From: Salinimicrobium sediminilitoris
GTDB lineage: Bacteria; Bacteroidota; Bacteroidia; Flavobacteriales; Flavobacteriaceae
Assembly (NCBI RefSeq): GCF_020866905.1
Contig: NZ_JAIVCC010000017.1
Coordinates: 109,754 to 173,753, forward strand
Length of the DNA: 64,000 nucleotides
Direction: 5' to 3'
Position 1 is the first letter of the stretch; each line of letters starts with the position of its first letter. The notes under the pieces are model-generated. The model did not search any database. It worked only from the letters and a program-made list of their open reading frames with translations, and had not been told where the DNA came from. Below are positions 18,430-27,650 of this stretch, piece by piece. The translations under genes and the position numbers were made by a program.

Positions 18430-20113
18430 GACAGTCAATATAAATCTTGCCGGCATTTTCTATCATATTGATGAGGATGCTTATGCCAGGCTTCAACATT
18501 ACCTAGAGGCGATAAGAAGATCTCTCACCAACACTTCGGGCCAGGAAGAGATCATTCATGATATTGAAGCACGTATAGCCGAACTTTTTGCTGAAAAGAT
18601 CAAAAATGAAAGACAGGTAATTGGAATTAAAGAAGTAGATGAAGTGATCTCTGTCATGGGACAACCCGAAGATTATGTGCTGGATGAAGAGATCTTTGAG
18701 GATGAACCTGTATATCGTAAAAAAAGAGGAAAAAAGCTATTTCGGGATACCGAGAACAGCTATATAGGAGGAGTATCATCGGGGCTTGCTCACTATACGG
18801 GAATAGATGCCTTATGGATAAGAATCCTGTGGGTCCTTCTAACCATTTTCTCCACCGGTGCTTTCATCTTAATATACATCGCTCTTTGGATCTTTGTGCC
18901 CGAAGCTAAAACCACTGCCGATAAACTTGCAATGCGTGGAGAGCCGGTTACCATTAGTAACATTGAGCGTAAAATAAGAGAGGGGTTCGACGGGGTGTCG
19001 GGAAAGATGAAAGACATCAACTACGAGAAATACGGTTATAAGGCGCGGTCAGGTGCAAATTCGGCTGCGACTGCAGTAGGTGATGTCGTAAAATTCTTCC
19101 TTAACCTTTTTGTAAAACTCATTGGAATCTTCCTCTTATTGATCGCGGGAGCCACCTTGATAGGATTGTTCATTGGTCTCTTTTCAATAGGAACTTTTGG
19201 AATCATAGAAGCTCCCTGGACAGACTTTGTGGAGATCGCTGGACCGGGAGCCGACAGTATCTGGATCATTTCCCTTCTTGCTTTCTTTGCCGTGGGAATT
19301 CCATTCTTCTTCCTCTTTATCCTGGGACTAAAGATCCTGGTCAAGAACCTAAGATCTATTGGAAGAAGTGCAAAACTGGTACTGCTGGGACTTTGGATAA
19401 TCTCTGTACTTGGTTTAATATTCTTCGGAATTCAGCAGGCTACCGAGAGAGCTTTTGACGGGGAAGTGAGGATTACCGAAAATCTTCCTGTTACCGCCAA
19501 TGACACTTTATATGTGAATATGGTGGGGGATCCACAGTTCAATTCCACTCCATATCAGTCAGAAGATTTCAACATATCCTATGACGACAATAACAGGAAG
19601 GTGATCTGGTCGCAGAATGTGCAGTTGATCGTTAAATCTACTATGGATTCTTTGGCAAGACTGGAAATCATAAAAGAAGCTGAAGGCAAGAATTACGAGG
19701 AAGCTCGTCAAAGAGCCGAAGAGATAAGCTACAACACCAGCTACTCAAGCGGCCGACTTGACTTAAGCGGTTTACTCACTACAGATCCTTCCAACAAATA
19801 CAGGGAGCAGAAGGTGCAGGTGACGTTATTTTTACCGGTAGGTACTGTGCTCTATGCTGCAGATAACACCTATTCCTTCCACAGGAATACAGATTACTAT
19901 GGGGACATCCTGCACAATGGATATGAAGAGAGGCATCTAAAGATCACCCGTGAAGGAACGGAATGTCTTGATTGTCCCGCCGAGGAAGAAGATCCCTGGG
20001 GAGATTCTGAGAGTGATTGGGATACAGAAGAGAGCGAAGGGGAATCTATAAATGAAGATTTTCCGGATGAAGAATTACCCACAACAGAAACCGATACAAT
20101 AACAGGACAATGA
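18422..20113 (+). CDS. PspC-domain membrane protein
   Basis: The 563-residue protein begins with a coiled N-terminal part (MNKTVNINLAGIFYHIDEDAYARLQHYLEAI), then a PspC domain around 100-165 (FRDTENSYIGGVSSGLAHYTGIDALWIRILWV, in parts), further membrane helices at about 215-340, and an extracytoplasmic beta-type C-terminus ending in an acidic tail. PspC proteins belong to envelope-stress responses. The gene forms an operon with padR upstream (8-base overlap) and a 44-codon gene downstream (ATGA overlap). Confidence 0.9.
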   Translation: MNKTVNINLAGIFYHIDEDAYARLQHYLEAIRRSLTNTSGQEEIIHDIEARIAELFAEKIKNERQVIGIKEVDEVISVMGQPEDYVLDEEIFEDEPVYRKKRGKKLFRDTENSYIGGVSSGLAHYTGIDALWIRILWVLLTIFSTGAFILIYIALWIFVPEAKTTADKLAMRGEPVTISNIERKIREGFDGVSGKMKDINYEKYGYKARSGANSAATAVGDVVKFFLNLFVKLIGIFLLLIAGATLIGLFIGLFSIGTFGIIEAPWTDFVEIAGPGADSIWIISLLAFFAVGIPFFFLFILGLKILVKNLRSIGRSAKLVLLGLWIISVLGLIFFGIQQATERAFDGEVRITENLPVTANDTLYVNMVGDPQFNSTPYQSEDFNISYDDNNRKVIWSQNVQLIVKSTMDSLARLEIIKEAEGKNYEEARQRAEEISYNTSYSSGRLDLSGLLTTDPSNKYREQKVQVTLFLPVGTVLYAADNTYSFHRNTDYYGDILHNGYEERHLKITREGTECLDCPAEEEDPWGDSESDWDTEESEGESINEDFPDEELPTTETDTITGQ

Positions 20114-20244
20114 GCGTACTCATCGAAATTGTAGTAGCCACTTTCTTTACCCTCGTATTTTCTAAAGGGGAAGAAGTTAAACCCGAAGTAGCGGAAAAAG
20201 CAAAAACCGAAAAGGTCTGCAAAATTTTTTCTGAAGAATGTTAA
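20110..20244 (+). CDS. 44-residue membrane-anchored small protein
   Basis: The ATG at 20110 overlaps the PspC stop codon as ATGA, the classic arrangement for coupled translation. The 44-residue product has one hydrophobic segment (VLIEIVVATFFTLVFSKG) and a charged tail ending KVCKIFSEEC, with two cysteines. It is too short for most gene finders. The coupling, hydrophobic start and following terminator support a real gene of the PadR-PspC operon. Its function is unknown. Confidence 0.6.
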   Translation: MSVLIEIVVATFFTLVFSKGEEVKPEVAEKAKTEKVCKIFSEEC

Positions 20245-20249
20245 GCTAA

Positions 20250-20287
20250 AAAAAAGAGGCCGTCACAAGACAGCCTCCTTTTTTTTA
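20250..20287. terminator. Bidirectional terminator between the PspC operon and trxB
   Basis: GAGGCCGTC (20256-20264) pairs with GACAGCCTC (20269-20277) with one mismatch, flanked by A and T runs. It can end both the PadR-PspC operon and the convergent trxB. Confidence 0.85.
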
Positions 20288-20300
20288 TAAAACTGCTATA

Positions 20301-21272
20301 TTATTTTGCAGCAACCTCTTCATTACTTTCCACAGTTGCCAGATATCTCTCGGCATCAAGAGCGGCCATACATCCTGTACCCGCAGCAGTGATCGCCTGG
20401 CGATATTCCTTATCCTGTACATCTCCCGATGCAAAAACTCCGGGCAAATTGGTCTTTGTACTTTTTCCCTTGGTAATAAGGTAACCTGTGTTATCCATGT
20501 CAAGCTGACCTTTAAATATCTCGGTATTTGGTTTGTGACCAATGGCAATGAAAAGTCCGGTGATATTAATCTCCTCCTTTTCACCTGTTTGATTATTGAG
20601 GATCCTAAGACCTTCTACAACCTGCTCCCCAAGAACTTCATCAACTTCAGAATTAAATCTTACTTCCAGGTTTTTGGTATTAAAGACCCTGTGCTGCATA
20701 GCCTTTGAAGCCCTTAATTCATCTTTTCTCACCAACATAGTAACTTTATTACAAATATTAGCAAGATATGTAGCTTCTTCGGCTGCAGTGTCCCCTCCTC
20801 CTACTATAGCCACATCCTGGCCTTTGTAGAAGAAACCATCACAAACGGCACAAGCCGAAACTCCGCCGCCTCTCAACCTCTGCTCACTTGGAAGTCCTAA
20901 ATATTTTGCCGTTGCTCCAGTAGAAATAATAATGGTTTCGGCTTCAACCCAGGTAGAGTTGTCTACACACACCTGGTGGATACCTCCTTTTTCTTTGCTC
21001 AATTGCACCTCTGTCACCATTCCCATGCGCACCTGCGTTCCAAACCTTTCAGCTTGTTTTTGAAGATCGATCATTAAGGCAGGTCCGTCAATTCCTTCGG
21101 GATAACCGGGAAAATTATCAACTTCGGTTGTAGTGGTCAACTGCCCGCCTGGCTCCATTCCGGTGTACATTACCGGGTGAAGATCTGCCCTGGCGGCATA
21201 AATAGCTGCAGTATAACCTGCAGGACCAGAGCCAATAATTAAACATTTTATTCTTTCTCTCGTTTCGCTCAT
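20301..21272 (-). CDS. trxB: Thioredoxin-disulfide reductase
   Basis: TrxB reduces thioredoxin with NADPH through FAD. The 323-residue protein has the FAD motif IIGSGPAGYTAA at 12-24, the redox pair Cys141 and Cys144 in CAVCDGFFY, the NADPH motif AIVGGGDTAAEEA, and the C-terminal FAD block GVFASGDVQDKEYRQ. It is a single gene convergent with the PspC operon. Confidence 0.97.
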   Translation of the reverse strand: MSETRERIKCLIIGSGPAGYTAAIYAARADLHPVMYTGMEPGGQLTTTTEVDNFPGYPEGIDGPALMIDLQKQAERFGTQVRMGMVTEVQLSKEKGGIHQVCVDNSTWVEAETIIISTGATAKYLGLPSEQRLRGGGVSACAVCDGFFYKGQDVAIVGGGDTAAEEATYLANICNKVTMLVRKDELRASKAMQHRVFNTKNLEVRFNSEVDEVLGEQVVEGLRILNNQTGEKEEINITGLFIAIGHKPNTEIFKGQLDMDNTGYLITKGKSTKTNLPGVFASGDVQDKEYRQAITAAGTGCMAALDAERYLATVESNEEVAAK

Positions 21273-21413
21273 GATAGTAAAATTTCTTACTGTAAAAATA
21301 GTAACTTTAAAAGAAATCTTCAGGTTTAATGCATACAGATTTGATATACCGGAATAACTTCTATCATTAGTAGCGGGTTTTTCAGGCTCCTGCTATTGCA
21401 TTACCTTTGGGCC

Positions 21414-22040
21414 ATGATCGAATTATCCTTATTTAATGTTCTGGATCTTTTAGGAACCATAGCCTTTGCAATTTCGGGGGCACTTTCGGCGATGAACAGG
21501 CGGCTTGATCTTTTCGGGATATTTATTATTGCCTTTGTCACAGCCATTGGTGGCGGAACTGTAAGGGACATCCTAATTGGTAATACTCCTGTCACCTGGA
21601 TGGAAAACATCATCTACATCTATTTGATTGGATTTGTCACTATACTCGCCATTATCTTCAGGAAATACCTCGACCATCTGAAGAAGTCCCTGTTCTTGTT
21701 TGATACCATTGGGCTTGGGATCTTTACCATTACCGGGGTGGAAATTGGTATTCAGAATAACCTTAACCCAATTATTTCTATCACCCTTGGCGCCATGACG
21801 GGTACTTTTGGTGGGGTTATACGGGATATTCTTTGTAATGAGATCCCTGTTATTTTTAGAAAAGAGATCTATGCAACCGCCTGCATCGTTGGAGGTTTGG
21901 CCTTTATAATATTTTACGAACTGGGAATGGCCCAGGATATTATCTATTTGATCACCTCTCTTACCGTGATCCTCATAAGGCTTATGGCTGTAAAATTCCA
22001 CATCTCTCTTCCTGCCTTTCATCTTTCGCAGGAAAAATAA
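21414..22040 (+). CDS. UPF0126 / TRIC-type membrane protein (YicG-like)
   Basis: The ATG at 21414 gives 208 residues. A TTG at 21396 would add six residues and is less likely. Two UPF0126 repeats are visible: LDLLGTIAFAISGALSAM with IGGGTVRDIL, and LFLFDTIGLGIFTITGVE with TGTFGGVIRDILCNEIP. About seven membrane helices. Bacterial members have been described as TRIC-like cation channels, but substrate is not certain. It stands alone. Confidence 0.9.
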   Translation: MIELSLFNVLDLLGTIAFAISGALSAMNRRLDLFGIFIIAFVTAIGGGTVRDILIGNTPVTWMENIIYIYLIGFVTILAIIFRKYLDHLKKSLFLFDTIGLGIFTITGVEIGIQNNLNPIISITLGAMTGTFGGVIRDILCNEIPVIFRKEIYATACIVGGLAFIIFYELGMAQDIIYLITSLTVILIRLMAVKFHISLPAFHLSQEK

Positions 22041-22197
22041 CTCTCAAAAATGCTATTTCTGAAGATGTTTTTTTAACAGGAAAAGATTTACAATATTTTC
22101 CCATATTTTCTGTAACGATTTCATTTTCAGGCAGTCTTTAAGATATAAGTTCCTCTCCCCCGAAGAAACTGATTATTAACTTTTAAAGATCTGCATT

Positions 22198-22551
22198 ATG
22201 AAACGTTTTAAATTATTACTGTTGACTTTAGCGATCACTATAAGCACAGTTATCTACGCCGAAAAATCTGAGAAAATATATGACCTAAACGGTCTCTCTG
22301 CCGAAATTGAGCTATTACTTCGGGATACCAATCATAGTCTTGAAGAAGGAAGTTCTGTTACTGTTTTCTTTTCTGTTGCTGAAGATAACAGCATACAATA
22401 TGTAGGAGTAACTGCACAGGAGTTGGAAGTAAGCGATCTACTTCAAAAAAAGCTTATGGGCCAACAACTAGACGGTGCCAAATGGAGGGAAGGAATGATC
22501 TATGAACTTACCATCTCCGGAAAATCACATGTGGCCTGTGCTTCCCGTTAA
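22198..22551 (+). CDS. Secreted hypothetical protein, 117 residues
   Basis: The protein has a signal peptide (MKRFKLLLLTLAITISTVIYAE) and a mature part of about 95 residues with NGLSAEIELLLRDTNHSLEEGSSVTVFFSVAEDN in pieces. The pattern of a short beta domain with VTVFFSVAEDNSIQ weakly resembles TonB C-terminal-like domains found in Bacteroidetes, but I would not assign it. It is a single gene with no obvious partner. Confidence 0.6.
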   Translation: MKRFKLLLLTLAITISTVIYAEKSEKIYDLNGLSAEIELLLRDTNHSLEEGSSVTVFFSVAEDNSIQYVGVTAQELEVSDLLQKKLMGQQLDGAKWREGMIYELTISGKSHVACASR

Positions 22552-22631
22552 TGTGGTAAATGCTTCCGAAGCAACCTTAGAAAAGCCCCCCAATGCCCCC
22601 ACCCGGACTCACCCGGAAACCTGTAATGGGA

Positions 22632-23525
22632 TCACTGAAGAAAATCCCTTACGTTATCCAACACCTTTTCTGAAAGTCTTCTTTGGGTTTCGGCCGCCCA
22701 GCCCGCACTTTTAGGGGTTGTGATCACACGTAAAAGTTTTTCGGTTTCTTTGGAAAGCTGCTTTTTTCCATCCCCGTCAAAAATGGCAAAATTCCCCTCC
22801 TTTTTTATCCAGTTACTAAAAGCACTTTCTTCAAATGGCAAACCAAGGGAGGTATTAATAAGGATTTTACCCGTTCCAAAAAGTTCAAATTCAGGTGCTT
22901 TTAAAGTTAAAGTATTCTTGGGAAGGTGAAGAGAAATAACATCCACCGTCTTCATCAATTCTTTAAGAGGCAGGTAGGTTATTTCATTTTCAAGATCTTT
23001 CTTGCGGGTGCGACTATAGTAATAGAGATCGGTTCCAAATGGCAGCAGGCATTTTGCAAGTAATTGCCCTGTAACCCCCAGGCCAATGACACCTATTTTC
23101 TTATCGGTTAGTTCCACAGGCATTTCCTTCCATTGATATTCTCCCAGCCCATGGAATAATCTCACTAATTCAGAAACAATGAATTCAGCTACGCCGGGAT
23201 CCCCGTAATCTCTTATTCCCGTTACTGTGATCCCTTTGCTACGCGCAAATTTGACCGCAACATTAGCCGAAGCATCATCATATAAGCTACACGCCATACC
23301 AATGTACTTCAGGTTAGGGCACTGCTCAATAATGTATTCAGGAATTTCTGTTTTCCAGGAAACCAGCACTGCATCTGCATTAGAAATTCTTTGCAGCGTT
23401 TCCTCTTTGGAACCAGGCTCATCATGGTACACTACGACCTTCTCTTCACTCATTTCCTGAAGCGCTTCAATGGCCCAGGGTTCAAGTTTGGTATAATCGA
23501 CACAGACGATCTTTTGGAACTTCAT
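22632..23525 (-). CDS. D-2-hydroxyacid dehydrogenase-fold protein lacking catalytic residues
   Basis: Starting at ATG 23523-23525 the protein is 297 residues. A longer in-frame start at 23591 runs through a repeat tract and is rejected. The NAD-binding motif GVIGLGVTGQLLAKCL is intact. The three catalytic residues of the family are not: the Arg of the usual N-x-x-R-G is Leu (INTSLGLPF), the E-P block is replaced (FDGDGKKQL), and the His of TPH is Lys (TPKSAGWAAE). It may bind NAD without 2-hydroxyacid dehydrogenase activity. It lies downstream of the acyl-CoA carboxylase genes. Confidence 0.82.
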   Translation of the reverse strand: MKFQKIVCVDYTKLEPWAIEALQEMSEEKVVVYHDEPGSKEETLQRISNADAVLVSWKTEIPEYIIEQCPNLKYIGMACSLYDDASANVAVKFARSKGITVTGIRDYGDPGVAEFIVSELVRLFHGLGEYQWKEMPVELTDKKIGVIGLGVTGQLLAKCLLPFGTDLYYYSRTRKKDLENEITYLPLKELMKTVDVISLHLPKNTLTLKAPEFELFGTGKILINTSLGLPFEESAFSNWIKKEGNFAIFDGDGKKQLSKETEKLLRVITTPKSAGWAAETQRRLSEKVLDNVRDFLQ

Positions 23526-23611
23526 GTTAGATGTGAGATATGAGATTATAACGTAAGACATTAGACGGTAGACGGTAGATTTTGACTCCACAGACCTTGA
23601 ACTTTAAACCT
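23526..23611. repeat. Low-complexity intergenic repeat tract
   Basis: This gap contains GATATGAGAT-like units, a doubled AGACGGT and GAACTTTAAACC followed by TTAGAGGG at the stop of the next gene. Very similar strings occur at 43311-43540, so it belongs to a dispersed intergenic family. Confidence 0.55.
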
Positions 23612-25153
23612 TTAGAGGGGTATGTTTCCATGCTTCCGGTCAATGCGCAACACTTCTTTGTTTTCGAGCATGCTAAATGCTTTTAAGAGTTTCCTGCGGG
23701 TATCTTTAGGTTTGATAACTTCATCAATGAAACCACGTTGGGCAGCTTTAAAAGGATTGGCGAATTTTTCGGCATACTCTTTCTCCTTTTCTGAAAGCTT
23801 AAGCTCAGGATCATCGGCAGCTTTGATCTCTTTTCTGAAGATGATCTCGCTGGCACCCTTAGCTCCCATTACAGCGATTTCGGCTGATGGCCATGCGTAG
23901 TTGAGATCGGCACCAATGTGTTTGGAATTCATCACATCATAAGCACCACCATAGGCTTTTCGGGTAATGACTGTAACTCTTGGAACGGTCGCTTCACTAA
24001 GGGCGTAAAGTAATTTCGCACCATGCAGGATGATCCCGTTCCATTCCTGGTCGGTTCCCGGCAGGAAGCCTGGTACGTCCACCAGCACGAGTAAAGGAAT
24101 ATTGAAACAATCACAAAAACGGGTGAACCGGGCAGCTTTTCTTGAAGATTCAACATCCAGCACTCCGGCGAGACTCATAGGCTGATTGGCCACTATTCCT
24201 ATGCTCCTGCCTCCCATCCTGGCGAAGCCAACTATTATGTTATCTGCGTAATTCTTATGGATTTCAAAAAAGGTATCTTTATCAATAATTCCTGCAATTA
24301 CCTCATGCATGTCATAAGGTTTATTGGAACTATCGGGGACAATATTTTCCAGTTCTTCCCGCACTTCCTCGCCCAGTTCAAAAGACAGCCTTTCAGTAAC
24401 ATCTTTGTTGTTCTGCGGCAGATAGCTTAGCAGTTTTTTTATGTCCTCCAGGCAGCCAATATCATTTGCTGAAGTAAGGTGCGTGACCCCACTTTTGGTG
24501 GAATGGGTACTTGCCCCTCCCAGTTCTTCGGATGTAACTTCTTCATTGGTTACCGTTTTCACAACGTTGGGGCCGGTCACAAACATGTAGCTGGTATCCT
24601 GAACCATTAGAGTAAAATCTGTCATGGCAGGAGAATATACTGCGCCACCGGCACATGGTCCCATAATTGCAGATATCTGCGGAATAACTCCCGATGCCTG
24701 CACATTTCTATAAAAAATGTCGGCATAACCTCCTAGGGAACGCACTCCTTCCTGAATTCTTGCTCCTCCCGAATCGTTTAGTCCGATAATTGGAGCGCCC
24801 ACTTTCATCGCATGATCCATTACTTTACAGATCTTCTCAGCATGAGTTTCTGATAGAGAACCTCCAAAAACAGTAAAATCCTGTGCAAATACATATACAA
24901 GTCTACCATTTATAGTCCCGTACCCGGTGACCACTCCGTCGCCATAATACTGTTGATCTTCCATCCCAAAGTCGGTCGTGCGATGGGTGACCAGGATTCC
25001 AATTTCTTCAAAAGAACCTTCATCCAGCAGGTAATCTACCCTTTCACGGGCGGTGAGTTTCTTTTGCTGGTGTTGTTTGGCTATTCTTTTTTCACCGCCA
25101 CCTTTAAGGGCTTCGGTGATTTTTTCATTTAGCTTTTTGGTATTTTGGCTCAT
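23612..25153 (-). CDS. Acyl-CoA carboxylase carboxyltransferase subunit
   Basis: This 513-residue protein is a fused-domain carboxyltransferase of the PccB/MmdA type, which moves CO2 from carboxybiotin to acetyl- or propionyl-CoA. Visible blocks are the N-terminal [25 protein letters not shown] (in parts), [14 protein letters not shown], and the C-terminal [11 protein letters not shown] and oxyanion-hole glycines. The gene is the third of the biotin-carrier, biotin-carboxylase, carboxyltransferase cluster. Propionyl-CoA is the usual substrate for this length, but acetyl-CoA cannot be excluded. Confidence 0.93.
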   Translation of the reverse strand: MSQNTKKLNEKITEALKGGGEKRIAKQHQQKKLTARERVDYLLDEGSFEEIGILVTHRTTDFGMEDQQYYGDGVVTGYGTINGRLVYVFAQDFTVFGGSLSETHAEKICKVMDHAMKVGAPIIGLNDSGGARIQEGVRSLGGYADIFYRNVQASGVIPQISAIMGPCAGGAVYSPAMTDFTLMVQDTSYMFVTGPNVVKTVTNEEVTSEELGGASTHSTKSGVTHLTSANDIGCLEDIKKLLSYLPQNNKDVTERLSFELGEEVREELENIVPDSSNKPYDMHEVIAGIIDKDTFFEIHKNYADNIIVGFARMGGRSIGIVANQPMSLAGVLDVESSRKAARFTRFCDCFNIPLLVLVDVPGFLPGTDQEWNGIILHGAKLLYALSEATVPRVTVITRKAYGGAYDVMNSKHIGADLNYAWPSAEIAVMGAKGASEIIFRKEIKAADDPELKLSEKEKEYAEKFANPFKAAQRGFIDEVIKPKDTRRKLLKAFSMLENKEVLRIDRKHGNIPL

Positions 25154-25170
25154 GATTTTTGCTTCCGGAA

Positions 25171-26613
25171 TTATTTATTGGGTAATCTCAACTGCTGCCT
25201 GTCTTCCAGGTACTGCTTTATTGCCACCAGGGCGGCTATTTCTGCTTCTTCTGTGGTTTGGGATTCCAGCTTTTCGGCCGAATAATATTTTTTCACAAAA
25301 TGGGTATCAAAATTCCCACTTCGGAAAGCTTCATGTTCAAAAACAAACTTTCCGAATGGTAAGGTAGTGCTTACCCCTTTAACTTCATATTCGCTTATTG
25401 CCTTCAACATTCTTTGAATAGCTTCCTCCCGGGTCTTTCCATAAGTGATGAGTTTTGCCAGCATAGGGTCGTAGTAAATTGGCACCTCCATACCTTCCTC
25501 AAAACCATCGTCAAGCCTCACCCCTTCTCCAGAAGGACCCTGATATTTTTCCAGCACCCCCACACTTGGCATAAAATCCTCCAGTGGATCTTCGGCATAA
25601 ACCCGTAACTCCACAGCATGGCCGGTAATCTTGAGGTCCTCCTGAGAAAAAGCAAGAGTTTCTCCCCTTGCTATTTTAATTTGCTGCTCTACAAGGTCAA
25701 TCCTGGTGATCAACTCGGTTACCGGGTGTTCTACCTGCAGCCGTGTATTCATCTCCAGGAAATAAAAATTCTTATTTTCATCCAAAAGGAATTCTACAGT
25801 TCCCGCACCCACATAATCACAGGCTTTGGCAACTTTTATTGCAGCTTCCCCCATTTCCCGGCGCAAATTCGCGTCAAGAACTGCCGAGGGAGCTTCCTCC
25901 ACCACCTTTTGATGGCGCCGCTGTATGCTGCACTCGCGCTCAAAAAGGTGCAGGATATGCTCGTGGGTATCGGCGAGTACCTGGATCTCGATATGCCGCG
26001 GACTTCCAATATATTTTTCAATAAATACAGAACCATCCCCAAAAGCAGATTCCGCTTCACTTATTGCCCGCTTCATCTGGTCTTCCAGGTCTTTTTCTTT
26101 TTCGACCACCCGCATGCCTTTTCCGCCACCACCGGCCGAAGCCTTTATGAGGATGGGAAATCCAATTTCGGCAGCAATTTTTTTAGCTTTTTCAGGATCT
26201 GTGATAGCTTCATCAATTCCCGGAACCATGGGAATACCATAGTCTTTAACTGCATCTTTGGCCGCGAGCTTGCTCCCCATGATCCTTATGGCTTTTGAAC
26301 CGGGACCAATCCAGGTGATGCCATTCTGTTCTACTTTTTCGGCAAAATCGGCATTCTCACTTAAGAAACCGTAGCCCGGATGGATCCCATCCACTTCCAG
26401 GTCTTTTGCAACTTTTATGATCTTGTCCCCAAGAAGATAGGATTGATTTGAAGGGGCTTCCCCTATGCAGACGGCTTCATCGGCAAATTTTACGTGGGGT
26501 GCATTACGATCTACAGTAGAAAAGACAGCAACTGTGCGTATCCCCATTTTTCGGGCCGTTTTCATCACTCGCAAAGCGATCTCCCCCCGGTTTGCTATTA
26601 AGATTTTTTTCAT
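25171..26613 (-). CDS. accC: Biotin carboxylase subunit
   Basis: The 480-residue enzyme carboxylates biotin with ATP and bicarbonate. The ATP-grasp core is clear: [22 protein letters not shown] at the start, [14 protein letters not shown] near 160, [12 protein letters not shown] near 210, [19 protein letters not shown] and [14 protein letters not shown]. It is about 30 residues longer than E. coli AccC. It lies 17 bases before the carboxyltransferase gene and 47 bp after the carrier gene, forming one operon. The symbol is by family; specificity is set by the carboxyltransferase. Confidence 0.95.
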   Translation of the reverse strand: MKKILIANRGEIALRVMKTARKMGIRTVAVFSTVDRNAPHVKFADEAVCIGEAPSNQSYLLGDKIIKVAKDLEVDGIHPGYGFLSENADFAEKVEQNGITWIGPGSKAIRIMGSKLAAKDAVKDYGIPMVPGIDEAITDPEKAKKIAAEIGFPILIKASAGGGGKGMRVVEKEKDLEDQMKRAISEAESAFGDGSVFIEKYIGSPRHIEIQVLADTHEHILHLFERECSIQRRHQKVVEEAPSAVLDANLRREMGEAAIKVAKACDYVGAGTVEFLLDENKNFYFLEMNTRLQVEHPVTELITRIDLVEQQIKIARGETLAFSQEDLKITGHAVELRVYAEDPLEDFMPSVGVLEKYQGPSGEGVRLDDGFEEGMEVPIYYDPMLAKLITYGKTREEAIQRMLKAISEYEVKGVSTTLPFGKFVFEHEAFRSGNFDTHFVKKYYSAEKLESQTTEEAEIAALVAIKQYLEDRQQLRLPNK

Positions 26614-26660
26614 TCTAAGACTTTTAATTTCCTGGTATTCAAAAAGGGCATTTTGAAGAA

Positions 26661-27146
26661 CTACTCCATTTCTATAAGTAGCTGACTCTTATCAACAGTT
26701 TCCCCTTTTTGAACCTTTACAGATTTTACTACCCCGTCCCTGGGTGCAGTTAATGTATTTTCCATTTTCATAGCTTCAAGAACCAGAAGGTAATCCCCTT
26801 CCTTCACTTCATCTCCTTCTTTTACCTGTACGTCAAGAATAAGCCCCGGCATGGGTGCTTTGATATCATTTATCACCTGTGCAGCCGCCAGGCTTAGTCC
26901 CATCTCCTCAATTAAAAGGTCGAGTTCATTCGATATCTTCACTTCGTAAGGTTTAGAATTCACCTTTACGGTATATGACCTTCCCAAAAAGTGTGATTTC
27001 TTAAGTTCGGTTTTAAAAGAACGGTTGTTTTTTAAAACATGTGCTGCACCTCCAACCGATTTTTGCAGATCAAGTGCTTCGACTTGCTCTTTAGTAAATT
27101 CGAACTCCATGTTCCCATTTACCGTTACTTTATATTTTTCTTCCAT
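26661..27146 (-). CDS. Biotin carboxyl carrier protein
   Basis: The 161-residue protein ends in a biotinyl domain with the attachment site EAMKMEN, the biotinylated residue being Lys127. The N-terminal half (about 1-90) is a small domain unlike E. coli AccB, similar to the extra domain of carriers of propionyl-CoA and decarboxylase complexes. A Pro-rich hinge (KAPMPG) joins the halves. It is the first gene of the carboxylase operon. Confidence 0.93.
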   Translation of the reverse strand: MEEKYKVTVNGNMEFEFTKEQVEALDLQKSVGGAAHVLKNNRSFKTELKKSHFLGRSYTVKVNSKPYEVKISNELDLLIEEMGLSLAAAQVINDIKAPMPGLILDVQVKEGDEVKEGDYLLVLEAMKMENTLTAPRDGVVKSVKVQKGETVDKSQLLIEME

Positions 27147-27227
27147 AAATGCGGTTTTTATGCGCTTTTGGTAAATATAATAAAATAATTATCTGCCAAT
27201 TTTCAGAAATTTTCAATAACGACCAAC

Positions 27228-27255
27228 AAAAAAGCCACCTTGAGGTGGCTTTTTA
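27228..27255. terminator. Bidirectional terminator
   Basis: GCCACC (27234-27239) and GGTGGC (27244-27249) form a stem with a TTGA loop, flanked by A and T runs. It lies between two minus-strand units and ends the DUF3703 operon. Confidence 0.88.
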
Positions 27256-27276
27256 TAATTTTTTTAGGATTTATTC

Positions 27277-27642
27277 TTACAATTTCAGTTTAAAGAGCGC
27301 CTGGATATCTTCAGGCAAAGGCATAGACTTTAAGGGAGGAACATTTGCTCCACCTGTATTTCCTAAAGGAATTTTGCCAACAAAAGACTTAACCCCACCT
27401 ACAAGTAATCGGGGGATTTGCCCCAGGATCTCTTTTGCATCTTTTATTGCTAAGCCAAACTTCAGCATAAGCCAGTGTGCATAGGTGTGCTCCCATGGGT
27501 AGGATTGACCAATCACATGTGCCCGTTCAAGGTGATGCCACGCATGAACAAGGTTTCCCTGGCTAAATGCAGCTTTGTATAAAACCAATTCTCTTAAATA
27601 GTAGTATTTAAGCCGCTTTGGGATCCTGAAATTGAATTTCAT
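27277..27642 (-). CDS. DUF3703 family protein
   Basis: The 121-residue protein matches DUF3703: YYYLRELVLYKAAFSQGNLVHAWHHLERAHVIGQSYPWEHTYAHWLML in pieces, with several conserved His residues that could bind metal. Function is unknown. It is 8 bp after the metallo-beta-lactamase/rhodanese gene, so the two form an operon, and its role is likely linked to sulfur or metal handling. A terminator follows. Confidence 0.85.
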   Translation of the reverse strand: MKFNFRIPKRLKYYYLRELVLYKAAFSQGNLVHAWHHLERAHVIGQSYPWEHTYAHWLMLKFGLAIKDAKEILGQIPRLLVGGVKSFVGKIPLGNTGGANVPPLKSMPLPEDIQALFKLKL

Positions 27643-27650
27643 CGTATGGA

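Noticed and set aside
23526..23591. Longer start for the hydroxyacid dehydrogenase
   Set aside because: It would translate a repeat tract that also occurs in other intergenic regions.
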